A DNA stretch of 33,294 nt from Bacteroidaceae bacterium (GTDB lineage Bacteria > Bacteroidota > Bacteroidia > Bacteroidales > Bacteroidaceae), in contig JAFUVE010000024.1 in assembly GCA_017483765.1 (NCBI GenBank), forward strand, positions 1 through 33,294, written 5' to 3'. The notes under the pieces are model-generated. The model was not told the origin of the DNA. It worked only from the letters and a program-made list of their open reading frames with translations, and ran no database searches. Each line of letters begins with the position of its first letter. Positions within the stretch are counted from its first letter, which is position 1. Of this stretch, positions 26,475 to 33,175 are shown piece by piece. The position numbers were made by a program, and so were the translations under genes.

Positions 26475-26957
26475 TTAGTGTTGATGTCCACCTCCGCCTG
26501 GACCTCGTCGTCCGCCTCCGCGGCGGGGGTTGAACCGGTTGAGGGCCTCGCGGTTGAATTTGTAAAGTGCAGCACGCACTTTGAACACCTTTTCCCAACT
26601 CATCACTGTATGGAACTTCTTGTAATAAGTCTCTTCTATCCGGCGGTTCTCAACATCCAGCTCCAACAGCTGCTTCACTGCTGTTCCGTACTCCGACTCT
26701 GTCGTTCCTTCACCGCAAGAACGGATGATGTCGAAGCTTTTGCGGTTATTCTTGTGCTGCTCGTCCATCATCTCCTTCATCAAGGGGATGAATCCGTCGG
26801 CTTCTTCTGTAGTCAGTCCGGCTTCACGCGCTACGAATTCTTTCAGGTTTTTCCAGTATTCCTCAGGAGAGAAGTCACGACGCTGAGGGTGGTTGCCCTG
26901 GGCTATGGCAGCCATGCTGACGCATAACAGTAATATGTTGATTAAAATCCGTTTCAT
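26475..26957 (-). CDS. Spy/CpxP-like small periplasmic protein
   Basis: A 160-residue exported protein with signal peptide MKRILINILLLCVSMAAIAQ. The mature part is helical and charged (FSPEEYWKNLKEFVAREAGLT, then EEADGFIPLMKEMMDEQ and a WEKVFKVRAALYKFNREALNRF helix), resembling Bacteroidota relatives of the Spy/CpxP envelope chaperones, though the LTxxQ motif is not clear. The tail is Gly/Arg-rich with terminal His (RGGGRRGPGGGGHQH), possibly metal-binding. It is the third gene after an ECF sigma factor and a membrane anti-sigma-like protein, which fits an envelope-stress unit. Family assignment is moderate. Confidence 0.65.
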   Translation of the reverse strand: MKRILINILLLCVSMAAIAQGNHPQRRDFSPEEYWKNLKEFVAREAGLTTEEADGFIPLMKEMMDEQHKNNRKSFDIIRSCGEGTTESEYGTAVKQLLELDVENRRIEETYYKKFHTVMSWEKVFKVRAALYKFNREALNRFNPRRGGGRRGPGGGGHQH

Positions 26958-27032
26958 TACTCTGGTAGTTTAGTTCTTGTAAAAAATACTTAATAGGGGG
27001 AAATCGGCTATTTGTCATCCAATGTCATAACT

Positions 27033-27094
27033 GACGTCTCTTCTGCTTGTCTTCTTTTCTTCTCGCCTTCTTTTTTTTCTCGTCTTCTTTTTTA
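27033..27094 (-). repeat. Purine-rich intergenic tract
   Basis: On the minus strand the last bases of the anti-sigma-like gene and the next 55 are nearly pure A and G with units such as GAAGACGAG and GAAGGCGAG. It is the longest of four such tracts in the window. Confidence 0.5.
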
Positions 27095-27850
27095 GTAATA
27101 CTCGTTCCCTGCGAGATAGTCGTAAATTTCAGTTCCGCTCATGTTGGTGTAGTCAAGCATGTCGTATTCAGCAGCATAGGTGTCGGTGTCAGACTGGCTG
27201 GTTTGTGATACAATGGCCTTAGGCGTTGTGTTGGAGGCCAGCATCGCTGTCTGTGCTGATGGAGCATAGACTACGGTTTTTGCGGGTGTTGTGGCTGCCG
27301 GCGCGGAGGTTGTGGTCTTCGTGCTTGCCATCTGTACGCTTGGTGTCCTTATTGTTGTAGATGTGCGGACAACGGGTTGTGGTGTGATGTTGGCGGGAGC
27401 GGGAGTAGCACTCCGGCGCACATGATGAGAGAGGTCGTATGCATTGTTTGCATAGACTTTTGCCGGAGCTGTCTCTTGCTCTACTGCCTCTGCCTCTGTC
27501 TCGTCATTGACGGTAGGCGTGGTCGTTGCAGTTGCAGGCTTCATGTTGGCCAGCTGGCCTGTGGCGTTGCCACTCTCTCCGCCCTGCTGGCTGGCAACGA
27601 AGAAAGCGACGCCGCATAGGCATGCGGCAGCTGCCACCCATTTCACCCAGCCGTTCTTTTTCTTCCTTGGCAACAGGCCAACTACCTTTGGATTTCCCGT
27701 GCTTGAGGCTGCGGAAGAAGAAGCGCGCGCATCGCCTTCTGCCTCCGGTATGGACGACATCACACGGCTGGCGAGCCCTTCGAAATAACCGTTGGGCACG
27801 CTGAACGGATTTTTCCGTTCTAAGGCTTCTATGTTGATTTTCTTTTTCAT
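27092..27850 (-). CDS. Single-pass membrane protein, probable anti-sigma factor
   Basis: A 252-residue protein with a cytoplasmic N-terminal part beginning MKKKINIEALERKNPFSVPNGYFEGL, the opening typical of proteins encoded next to ECF sigma factors in Bacteroidota, then one membrane helix (about residues 67-87, WVKWVAAAACLCGVAFFVAS) and a low-complexity Thr/Ala/Pro-rich periplasmic part. The end (YDMLDYTNMSGTEIYDYLAGNEYY) is acidic and Tyr-rich. It lacks the zinc-binding HxxxCxxC of classical anti-sigma factors. Its place 115 bases after the sigma gene and the NPFxVPxGYFE motif support a regulatory role; direct binding to the sigma factor is inference. Confidence 0.65.
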   Translation of the reverse strand: MKKKINIEALERKNPFSVPNGYFEGLASRVMSSIPEAEGDARASSSAASSTGNPKVVGLLPRKKKNGWVKWVAAAACLCGVAFFVASQQGGESGNATGQLANMKPATATTTPTVNDETEAEAVEQETAPAKVYANNAYDLSHHVRRSATPAPANITPQPVVRTSTTIRTPSVQMASTKTTTSAPAATTPAKTVVYAPSAQTAMLASNTTPKAIVSQTSQSDTDTYAAEYDMLDYTNMSGTEIYDYLAGNEYY

Positions 27851-27965
27851 AATTGTGTCCTTTTGTCTATTTGACGGAGTTTCAGCGGGAAAGTTTAAAG
27901 CAATTATGATTTTTTTTGTTCTCTGTCGATTTTTTTCGTAGTCTGTCCGACGAATGTGCTAACCG

Positions 27966-28532
27966 TTAGTCCTGGTTGTTGATGAATTCTTCTATTTTCT
28001 TTACGGCCAGATGGTAGGAGGCTTTCAGCGCACCTATGCTGGTGCCCGTCACTTCCGACATCTCCTCGTATTTCATCTCGTCGAAATATTTCATCGTGAA
28101 TACGGAGCGTTGTTTGGCTGGCAGTCCTGCAATCGCGGCCTGCAGAAGCTGCATCGTGCGGTCTCCGTCGAAATAGGTGTCGCTCTCTAAAGTGTTCAGA
28201 ATGCTTGTGGAGTTTTCCTCGTCGAAGTCAGTCGTCCCGTCTATCGATATCGTCTCGCGTTGCTTGCTCAGGAAGGTGAGCGTCTCGTTATATGCGATTT
28301 TGTAAAGCCATGTAGACAGCTTGCTGTCTCCACGGAAGTGGTCTATTCCGTTCCAGGCTTTGATAAAGGTGTTCTGCAACACATCGTCGGCGTCGTCGTG
28401 GTATGTCACCATCCGGCGAATTTGCCAGTATAGGCGACTGCTGAACGCGTTCACCATGTCCTCGAAGGCTTTGCGGCGGGTGGATGGGTCGCACAGGCGG
28501 GCGGTTATGTCTTTTTCTTTGTCTTTGGACAT
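27966..28532 (-). CDS. ECF-type RNA polymerase sigma factor
   Basis: A 188-residue sigma-70 family factor of the ECF group. Region 2 spans about residues 20-90, with DDADDVLQNTFIKAWNGIDHF and STWLYKIAYNETL for core binding and -10 recognition; region 4 spans about 130-185 with LPAKQRSVFTMKYFDEMKYEEM and a helix-turn-helix (SEVTGTSIGALKASYHLAVKKI). It leads a three-gene set with the anti-sigma-like membrane protein and the Spy-like protein, so it probably responds to an envelope signal. It lies just after a terminator; no housekeeping-type promoter was seen, which would fit self-activation. Confidence 0.93.
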   Translation of the reverse strand: MSKDKEKDITARLCDPSTRRKAFEDMVNAFSSRLYWQIRRMVTYHDDADDVLQNTFIKAWNGIDHFRGDSKLSTWLYKIAYNETLTFLSKQRETISIDGTTDFDEENSTSILNTLESDTYFDGDRTMQLLQAAIAGLPAKQRSVFTMKYFDEMKYEEMSEVTGTSIGALKASYHLAVKKIEEFINNQD

Positions 28533-28595
28533 TGCTTGTTGTCGGGGGCTTGAGCGGAGCGGAGCGGCAGGAAGGCCGGAATCCGATTGCTTGCT

Positions 28596-28628
28596 TAAAA
28601 AAACTTGCCTATGATGTCATAGACAAGT
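28596..28628 (-). terminator. Terminator of the small T9SS-tail gene
   Basis: ACTTGCCTATGA and TCATAGACAAGT form a near-perfect stem with a two-base loop (28603-28628, one mismatch); on the minus strand it runs into seven or more T residues. It separates the 28678 gene from the sigma gene. Confidence 0.85.
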
Positions 28629-28677
28629 CTTTAGTTCTCTTTGTTTTTGATTGTGGATAATTGCTTATCACGCCATC

Positions 28678-28995
28678 TTAGCGAAGATATACCTTACGGG
28701 CGACATTGCCGATTTTGATGATGTAGCAACCCTTGGGCAGAAAATTCAGGTCGATTGTCTTAGATGGACTGTCGATGCTGATGCGCTTCACTTCCACACC
28801 GGTCAGATTGAATATCGACACGACTTTCTTGTCTGCGTTCTTGATGTGGACGGTCGACTCGTTTACGGTTATGGTGATAGGGGCTTGCTCATTCTCTATG
28901 GCACTCCGTGATATATCTTGTGCGCGCATCTCGCCGGGCATGGCCAGCAGGAATGCGCCGATTGTAAGTATCAGTAGCTTTTTCTTCATAGGCAT
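28678..28995 (-). CDS. Small secreted protein made of a T9SS sorting-tail-like domain
   Basis: A 105-residue protein: signal peptide MKKKLLILTIGAFLLAMPGEMRAQ, then almost nothing but a domain like the type IX secretion C-terminal sorting tail (VHIKNADKKVVSIFNLTGVEVKRI, ending GCYIIKIGNVARKVYLR). Such tails normally follow a large cargo; here the cargo is absent. It could be a free-standing form used for something else or the remainder of a longer gene. The start at 28995 has AAAGGA just upstream; the ATG two codons later gives better spacing and is also possible. It has its own consensus promoter and terminator, so it is a complete single-gene unit. Confidence 0.75.
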   Translation of the reverse strand: MPMKKKLLILTIGAFLLAMPGEMRAQDISRSAIENEQAPITITVNESTVHIKNADKKVVSIFNLTGVEVKRISIDSPSKTIDLNFLPKGCYIIKIGNVARKVYLR

Positions 28996-29028
28996 CGTCC
29001 TTTTTTTACGTTATACCATCATGCATCG

Positions 29029-29044
29029 GTATGCTTTTGCATAC
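29029..29044 (-). promoter_or_regulatory. 5'-UTR hairpin of the small T9SS-tail gene
   Basis: GTATGC and GCATAC with an AAAA loop (minus strand), about 12 bases after the predicted transcription start near 29056. It probably stabilises or tunes translation of the short leader. Confidence 0.4.
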
Positions 29045-29062
29045 TTCACACCTTTTCAAGTG

Positions 29063-29094
29063 CAAATATATAATTTGTATTTCAATCCACCAAA
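29063..29094 (-). promoter_or_regulatory. Consensus promoter of the small T9SS-tail gene
   Basis: On the minus strand TTTG (29091-29094), 20 bases, TATATTTG (29063-29070): a full match to the Bacteroidetes pattern. Confidence 0.8.
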
Positions 29095-29238
29095 GATTTT
29101 TAGAAAAAAATCATTTTTTTTTATTCTTTTTTACTTCCAGAGCACAATTTTATGTGTTTTGTTACGTTTCGACTTGCCAAGTTCTGGATGTGTCTGAAGA
29201 GGTGGTCCTCGCTTCGGAATCTATCTTTTCAAAAACGT

Positions 29239-29269
29239 AGACCGGAGCTCCTATGTAGGGCTCCGGTCT
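29239..29269. terminator. Orphan hairpin left of the insertion sequence
   Basis: AGACCGGAGC (29239-29248) and GCTCCGGTCT (29260-29269) form a perfect ten-pair stem with an 11-base loop. On the minus strand TTTTTG follows shortly. No gene now ends here; it may be the terminator of a gene lost when the insertion sequence and the mobile remnant arrived. Confidence 0.5.
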
Positions 29270-29360
29270 GCTTATGTAGTGTCGTTTGTGCTCGTGGATT
29301 ACTCGGAAGTTTGACACTTTAGCCCTTTGAAAAAATAATTGAAAGTTTTTTGCAAAAAGG

Positions 29361-29392
29361 CTTGGCGGTGTCAAATATTTTTTGTACCTTTG
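29361..29392 (+). promoter_or_regulatory. Promoter of the transposase gene
   Basis: CTTG (29361-29364), 20 bases, TACCTTTG (29385-29392). The -7 box is exact, and the -33 box is one base off. It overlaps the inner inverted repeat of the element. Confidence 0.6.
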
Positions 29393-29421
29393 TAGTATAT
29401 TGTAGAATATACTTAATTATT

Positions 29422-31233
29422 ATGCATTTATCACCATCAAAGCCCCAGGAGGGCAAAATCTATTACATAGCCAAGTCTTTCCGTAACGACCGTGGCGTGA
29501 GTACAAAGAAGAACGTGCGCCGCCTTGGCACCCTGGCCGAAATCCGCGAGCGCGAGGGCGTGTCAGACGCATGGGCCTGGGCAAAGTCCCAGCTTGAGAC
29601 AGAGAACTCAAATGACGCCATGAACCAGCGTGCGGTCACCATCAGGCTCCATGCCGGCAAAATCATCGGGAAGGACGAGCGGCGCTCCTACAACGTCGGC
29701 TACCTGATACTCAACAAGCTGTATTACGCTCTTGGGATGGACAAGATCTGCGCAGGCATCATGCGCCGGTGCAAGTCCAAGTTCGACCTGAACGAGATAC
29801 TCCGGCAACTGGTCCTGTGCCGCATCTTATGGCCTTCCTCCAAACTGGAGACATGGAAGCAGTCACGCTCGCTTGCCTTGGTCAAACCGGTTGAGCTGCA
29901 TCAGATTTACCGTGCCCTGCTGTCAATCGAGAGCCACATGGACTATCTGCAGGAACGCATGTTCCATTACAGCAAGGACATGCTTGAGCGAAACACGTCC
30001 GTCATCTACTACGACTGCACAAACTTCTTCTACGAATCCACGCGGGAGACCGTCCTGAGACGCCCCGGAGCATCAAAGGAGAACAGGCGCACCCCAATCG
30101 TGCAGATGGGCGTCTTCATGGATGCGGACGGGCTGCCACTGGCGTTCAACATAAACCCAGGCAACACAAACGAGCAAAAGACGCTGCTGCCCACGGAGAA
30201 AATGATTGGAGAGCGTATGGAGATAGAGGAGTTCATCATGTGCACGGACGCAGGCCTGTCGTCAGGGAGCAACAAGCTGTACAACGACACCGACCAGAGG
30301 AAGTTCATCACGGTCCAGTCCGTGAAGGCGCTGCCCAACACGGCGGGAGGGAAAAAAAGCCCGGGAAGGATAAAGGACTGGGCGATGGAGGACGGAGGGT
30401 GGATGCTTCCGGGCGACACGGAAAAAAAATATGCGATGGAAGAGATACGGAAGCAGGAGAACCGAGATTTGTTTTACGACCGCACATTCTATAAGGAAAG
30501 ATGGATCAAGACGTGGGTCAGGGACACGCAGACGGGGAAAGAGCGCGAGCTGGAGCAACGACTGGTCGTGTCCTTCTCCTTGAAGTACATGGAATACCAA
30601 AGGCATAAGAGACTTCAGAACATCGAAAAGGCGGAGAAGGCGATTGCCAACGGAAATGCGGCAGACCCGCCAAAGAACTTCAGAAGCTACATTGTCTCCG
30701 ACAAATGCACGGAGGACGGCGAGCTTGCCATGGTCAACGCGGGATTCAGAATCGACGGACAGAGAGTCGAGGAAGAGGAAAAATACGACGGGTTCTATGC
30801 TATCTGCACAAACCTGGCGCATTACACGGACAAATCGGGAAAGACGCACCACACCATAACCGACCTGCTGAAAATAAACAGGGCAAGGTGGGAAATAGAG
30901 GAGTCGTTCAGAATAATGAAGACCCAAATGAAAGCACGTCCTGTCTACCACAGGACGGACAGGGCAATAAAGGCACACTTTGCCACATGCTTCGTGGCAC
31001 TGTTCCTATACAGGGTGCTGGAACACAAACTTGGAGAAACCGCAACGACCAACGAAATCATAAACACGATCAGGGACATGAATGCATGGTATATACCATC
31101 TGAAGGATTTGTGCCGACATTCACAAGAACAAGCCTGACAGACAAATTGTTTGAAATCAGCGGATTTAGATTAGACACTGAAATCATAACGTTAAAAAAA
31201 CTTAAATCAATTTTGGCGATGACGAAAGGGTAG
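29422..31233 (+). CDS. IS1634 family DDE transposase
   Basis: A 603-residue transposase of the IS4-like/IS1634 group. An N-terminal segment (GKIYYIAKSFRNDRGVSTKK) typical of the family is followed by a split DDE catalytic core: YYDCTNFF with Asp198, FIMCTDAGLSSGSNK with Asp276, a long insertion (about residues 300-450), and RARWEIEESFRIMKTQ with the third acid near residue 493-494. The frame is intact, so the element may be active. The ATG at 29422 was chosen over an upstream in-frame TTG near 29350 because the TTG lies before the promoter and inner repeat. A terminator follows inside the element. Confidence 0.93.
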   Translation: MHLSPSKPQEGKIYYIAKSFRNDRGVSTKKNVRRLGTLAEIREREGVSDAWAWAKSQLETENSNDAMNQRAVTIRLHAGKIIGKDERRSYNVGYLILNKLYYALGMDKICAGIMRRCKSKFDLNEILRQLVLCRILWPSSKLETWKQSRSLALVKPVELHQIYRALLSIESHMDYLQERMFHYSKDMLERNTSVIYYDCTNFFYESTRETVLRRPGASKENRRTPIVQMGVFMDADGLPLAFNINPGNTNEQKTLLPTEKMIGERMEIEEFIMCTDAGLSSGSNKLYNDTDQRKFITVQSVKALPNTAGGKKSPGRIKDWAMEDGGWMLPGDTEKKYAMEEIRKQENRDLFYDRTFYKERWIKTWVRDTQTGKERELEQRLVVSFSLKYMEYQRHKRLQNIEKAEKAIANGNAADPPKNFRSYIVSDKCTEDGELAMVNAGFRIDGQRVEEEEKYDGFYAICTNLAHYTDKSGKTHHTITDLLKINRARWEIEESFRIMKTQMKARPVYHRTDRAIKAHFATCFVALFLYRVLEHKLGETATTNEIINTIRDMNAWYIPSEGFVPTFTRTSLTDKLFEISGFRLDTEIITLKKLKSILAMTKG

Positions 31234-31260
31234 ATATACTACAAAGTTTGAAAAAGGGAA

Positions 31261-31300
31261 AACACCTTCTAACCCATATCCAATGGGGCTTGAAGGTGTT
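31261..31300 (+). terminator. Terminator of the transposase gene
   Basis: AACACCTTC (31261-31269) and GAAGGTGTT (31292-31300) form a perfect nine-pair stem; at least seven T residues follow. Confidence 0.85.
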
Positions 31301-31408
31301 TTTTTTCTTTTTCAAGTGTCAAAGATGGGAAATTTACACAAAAATTTCCATACTCAATGTATATTAAGCAAAAAAAAGTAATATTAAGTTGAAAAAATGT
31401 GTTTAAAT

Positions 31409-31834
31409 TCAATTCTCCTTGCCAATTCGATGATTTTCATACCTAATAGTTAGTTCTACGACTTTATGCATAATCTGCACTAATTGCATCATATAATTCT
31501 CCAACTTACATACAAGTGCCATCGCCCTACGTTCTGAAAAATGACACTTTAGTTCCTTTAACGTTTGGTTATAGTTATTGCCAACCATAAGGAACTGAGC
31601 ATGAAAGTCAATTAACTTGGCATAATATTCATGTTGGCACTTGTCGAATGTCACAACATGAAATGGCTTTCCAAAGATTCGCGCCTTGATGAATGCTGAC
31701 TTGCTTGTCATGCCAGAACGGTTATACATCTTCAAAAAGGGAAATTGGCGCAGTATCAACGATTTACGCTATTTTTTTGCTATGATCTCATCATTCCCAA
31801 CAACCTTGATATTCGTAAAAATAGTACATATTCC
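31409..31834 (-). pseudogene. Decayed mobilisation (MobA/MobC-like relaxosome) gene
   Basis: The open part (31409-31759) reads as the C-terminal two thirds of a small Bacteroidota mobilisation protein: SGMTSKSAFIKARIFGKPF, then VGNNYNQTLKELKCHFSERRAM (the NNxNQ region typical of relaxosome accessory proteins) and LENYMMQLVQIM. Upstream the same frame contains VVGNDEIIAKK, then TAG at 31769-31771, before an earlier stop. The ORF has no good ATG before residue 11 and lacks the normal N-terminal ribbon-helix-helix part, which suggests at least a nonsense change and a deletion. No relaxase gene is present, so this is a remnant of a mobilisable element. Confidence 0.6.
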
Positions 31835-31932
31835 TTATAGTCCCACAAGCCTGTAGACAAAATATCATAAATAAAGACTACAGACTCATGAGACTATCCT
31901 ATATCAGGGCGCACTCAAGATGAATGAAGCTG

Positions 31933-32598
31933 CTATTTCTTCTTATATACCCCCAGCTCGACTGCCCATTGGCCTACGACGTTCTGAAGGTGGATATTGC
32001 TTTCGTCAGCCTCCTTCACTTTTACGGGCGGTTCTACATACACCATCTTGAATATGGAGACAGGGCGTTTGCGGTTCGACATGCTGCCATAGACGGCGTC
32101 TTTGGTCAGGGGAATGCCAGCCGTTTTGATGTCGCCGACCAGTCTGGTGTAGAATTGCTGTGCCTCAGATTTGGTGTCGAAATAGAAGATGTACCAATGA
32201 CGGTTGTCGTACCAGTCGGCATAGCACACCCCAATCGGAACGCCTCTGTAGCTGTAGTTGTAGGAGTCGCTGAGGTGGAGCCCCTCATAGAGGTTTATGG
32301 TTTCGTAGGAGCCGAAATTGGACTCCAGCACGTTTTTTGCCTCGTCGGAACTGCCAATCTCGTCGGGCAGACATCCGTAAGCAAAGAACAGCAGGTCGCC
32401 GATCGTACGCTCCTGCACGTCGAGCGGGCTTGGTGCGGCAGGTCGGCGGATCTTGGAGGCAGCGGAATTGGGGCGGTACTGCCGCTGACGTCTGCTGTTT
32501 CGGTTCTGTGCATTTGCCGACAGGGACGAGAACAGCAGGAGCATTCCGGTCATAAGCACCATGAGTGTGCGGGTGGTTTCTGTTTTCATAATGGTCAT
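31933..32598 (-). CDS. Secreted protein of unknown function
   Basis: A 221-residue exported protein with signal peptide TLMVLMTGMLLLFSSLSANAQ, then a basic low-complexity stretch (NRNSRRQRQYRP) and a compact domain rich in aromatic residues (YNYSYRGVPIGVCYADWYDNRHWYIFYF). DTKSEAQQFYTRLVGDIK suggests a helix after a beta meander. I do not recognise the family. The start may be 32598 or the ATG at 32589 (MKTETTR); neither has a clear ribosome site. It has a near-consensus promoter, and stands alone between the mobile remnant and the palindrome cluster. Confidence 0.75.
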   Translation of the reverse strand: MTIMKTETTRTLMVLMTGMLLLFSSLSANAQNRNSRRQRQYRPNSAASKIRRPAAPSPLDVQERTIGDLLFFAYGCLPDEIGSSDEAKNVLESNFGSYETINLYEGLHLSDSYNYSYRGVPIGVCYADWYDNRHWYIFYFDTKSEAQQFYTRLVGDIKTAGIPLTKDAVYGSMSNRKRPVSIFKMVYVEPPVKVKEADESNIHLQNVVGQWAVELGVYKKK

Positions 32599-32673
32599 AG
32601 GTCTGATTGATGGTTTTGGGATTATAACTCAGTTTGGTCGCACATGAAATGATGGAACATTTCAATGGTATGG

Positions 32674-32705
32674 CAAAGATAAGACTAATATTCGATAAAA
32701 TCAAT
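32674..32705 (-). promoter_or_regulatory. Promoter of the unknown secreted protein
   Basis: On the minus strand ATTG (32702-32705), 20 bases, TATCTTTG (32674-32681). The -7 box is exact and the -33 box keeps TTG. Confidence 0.65.
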
Positions 32706-32785
32706 AATTCAGAGCATAATTTTCTTGCCATTCCTGCTATTTTTTCCATCCACCGTTGCAACCCATGCGTAGGAAGCGAACTCTC

Positions 32786-32904
32786 CAGACTTTGCAAGTA
32801 AAAACGAGTCTGATACGTACCAAGCCCAACACATGAAAACAATTATTTTGGGCGTACGTATCCGGAGCGGCGTACGTGTAAAAACAGATTTTTCACCTCC
32901 TACT
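32786..32904. repeat. 119-base direct repeat, copy 1
   Basis: Identical to 33176-33294. It contains a CAGACT/AGTCTG hairpin (32786-32791/32807-32812) and a larger one: ATACGTAC and GCCCAA (32813-32820, 32824-32829) with TTGGGC and GTACGTAT (32848-32853, 32854-32861), interrupted by one three-base bulge. No gene is visible from 32706 to the end of the window; the whole stretch is palindromic. Confidence 0.9.
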
Positions 32905-32946
32905 ACTCCGTTGTACAGCCAGTCGGGCTTGGATACCAGTAGGAGG
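32896..32946. repeat. Hairpin bridging the 119-base repeat and the type A elements
   Basis: CCTCCTACT (32896-32904) pairs with AGTAGGAGG (32938-32946), nine pairs. The left arm is exactly the right end of the 119-base repeat, so the second copy stops in the middle of this hairpin where the window ends. Confidence 0.7.
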
Positions 32947-32949
32947 CGA

Positions 32950-33011
32950 GATTCTGGAGCAGCGAACGAAATGCCAAGCTTGCTTGGGCAATTCTGAGTC
33001 GTGACAGAATC
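32950..33011. repeat. Hairpin element type A, copy 3
   Basis: Outer stem GATTCTG/CAGAATC (32950-32956/33005-33011); left internal loop GAGCAGCGAAC; inner stem GAAATGCC/GGCAATTC (32968-32975/32987-32994, one A-A mismatch); loop AAGCTTGCTTG; right internal loop TGAGTCGTGA. It is followed by CCTGCGAAGCGAA, which also follows the next copy. Confidence 0.85.
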
Positions 33012-33022
33012 CTGCGAAGCGA

Positions 33023-33158
33023 AATTCTGGAGCAGCGAACGAAATGCCAAGCTTGCTTGAGCATTACTGAAACTTCCGATTAAGCCGAATGTAATGCCAA
33101 GCTTGCTTGAGCATTACTGAGGCGTAGGAAGTTCGCCGTAGGCAATCGTGACAGAATC
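33023..33158. repeat. Hairpin element type A, copy 4, interrupted by a type B element
   Basis: AATTCTG (33023-33029), GAGCAGCGAAC, stem and loop as in copy 3 up to TGA at 33070; then a type B element with a short tail is inserted, and the rest of copy 4 (TCGTGACAGAATCC) resumes near 33146. ATTCTG and CAGAAT still pair across the insertion. Confidence 0.7.
33071..33133. repeat. Hairpin element type B, copy 2
   Basis: Outer stem AACTTCC/GGAAGTT (33071-33077/33127-33133); left internal loop GATTAAGCCGAAT; inner stem GTAATGC/GCATTAC (33091-33097/33111-33117); loop CAAGCTTGCTTGA; right internal loop TGAGGCGTA. GCC and GGC inside the internal loops can pair. The stretch AATGCCAAGCTTGCTTGAGC, with eight more bases, occurs both here (33093-33120) and in the host copy (33043-33070). 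Confidence 0.75.
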
Positions 33159-33175
33159 CTGCGAAGCGAAATTTT

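Larger units (their letters stand above)
29310..31323 (+). mobile_element. IS1634-type insertion sequence (about 2.0 kb)
   Basis: The transposase gene is framed by TTTGACACTT at 29310-29319 and its complement AAGTGTCAAA at 31314-31323, taken as the outer terminal repeats. A second inner inverted pair, CTTTGTAGTATAT (29388-29400) and ATATACTACAAAG (31234-31246), closely flanks the coding region. No convincing target-site duplication was seen outside the outer repeats, so the exact ends are provisional. To the right lies a decayed mobilisation gene. Confidence 0.7.

Noticed and set aside
29162-29374. 70-codon minus-strand ORF between the T9SS-tail gene and the IS
   Set aside because: It crosses the IS left end and the orphan hairpin and has no family resemblance I can name.
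29296-31336. Target-site duplication around the insertion sequence
   Set aside because: The bases outside the outer terminal repeats (GGAAG on the left, GATGG on the right) do not match, so no duplication is claimed.
32709-33050. 113-codon minus-strand ORF over the palindrome cluster
   Set aside because: It runs through hairpin repeats in low-complexity order, has no recognisable domain and no start signals; taken as chance coding in repeats.
32950-33170. CRISPR-like look of repeated AAGCTTGCTTG units
   Set aside because: Units are palindromic elements with variable stems and uneven spacing, not identical repeats with unique spacers, and there are no cas genes.
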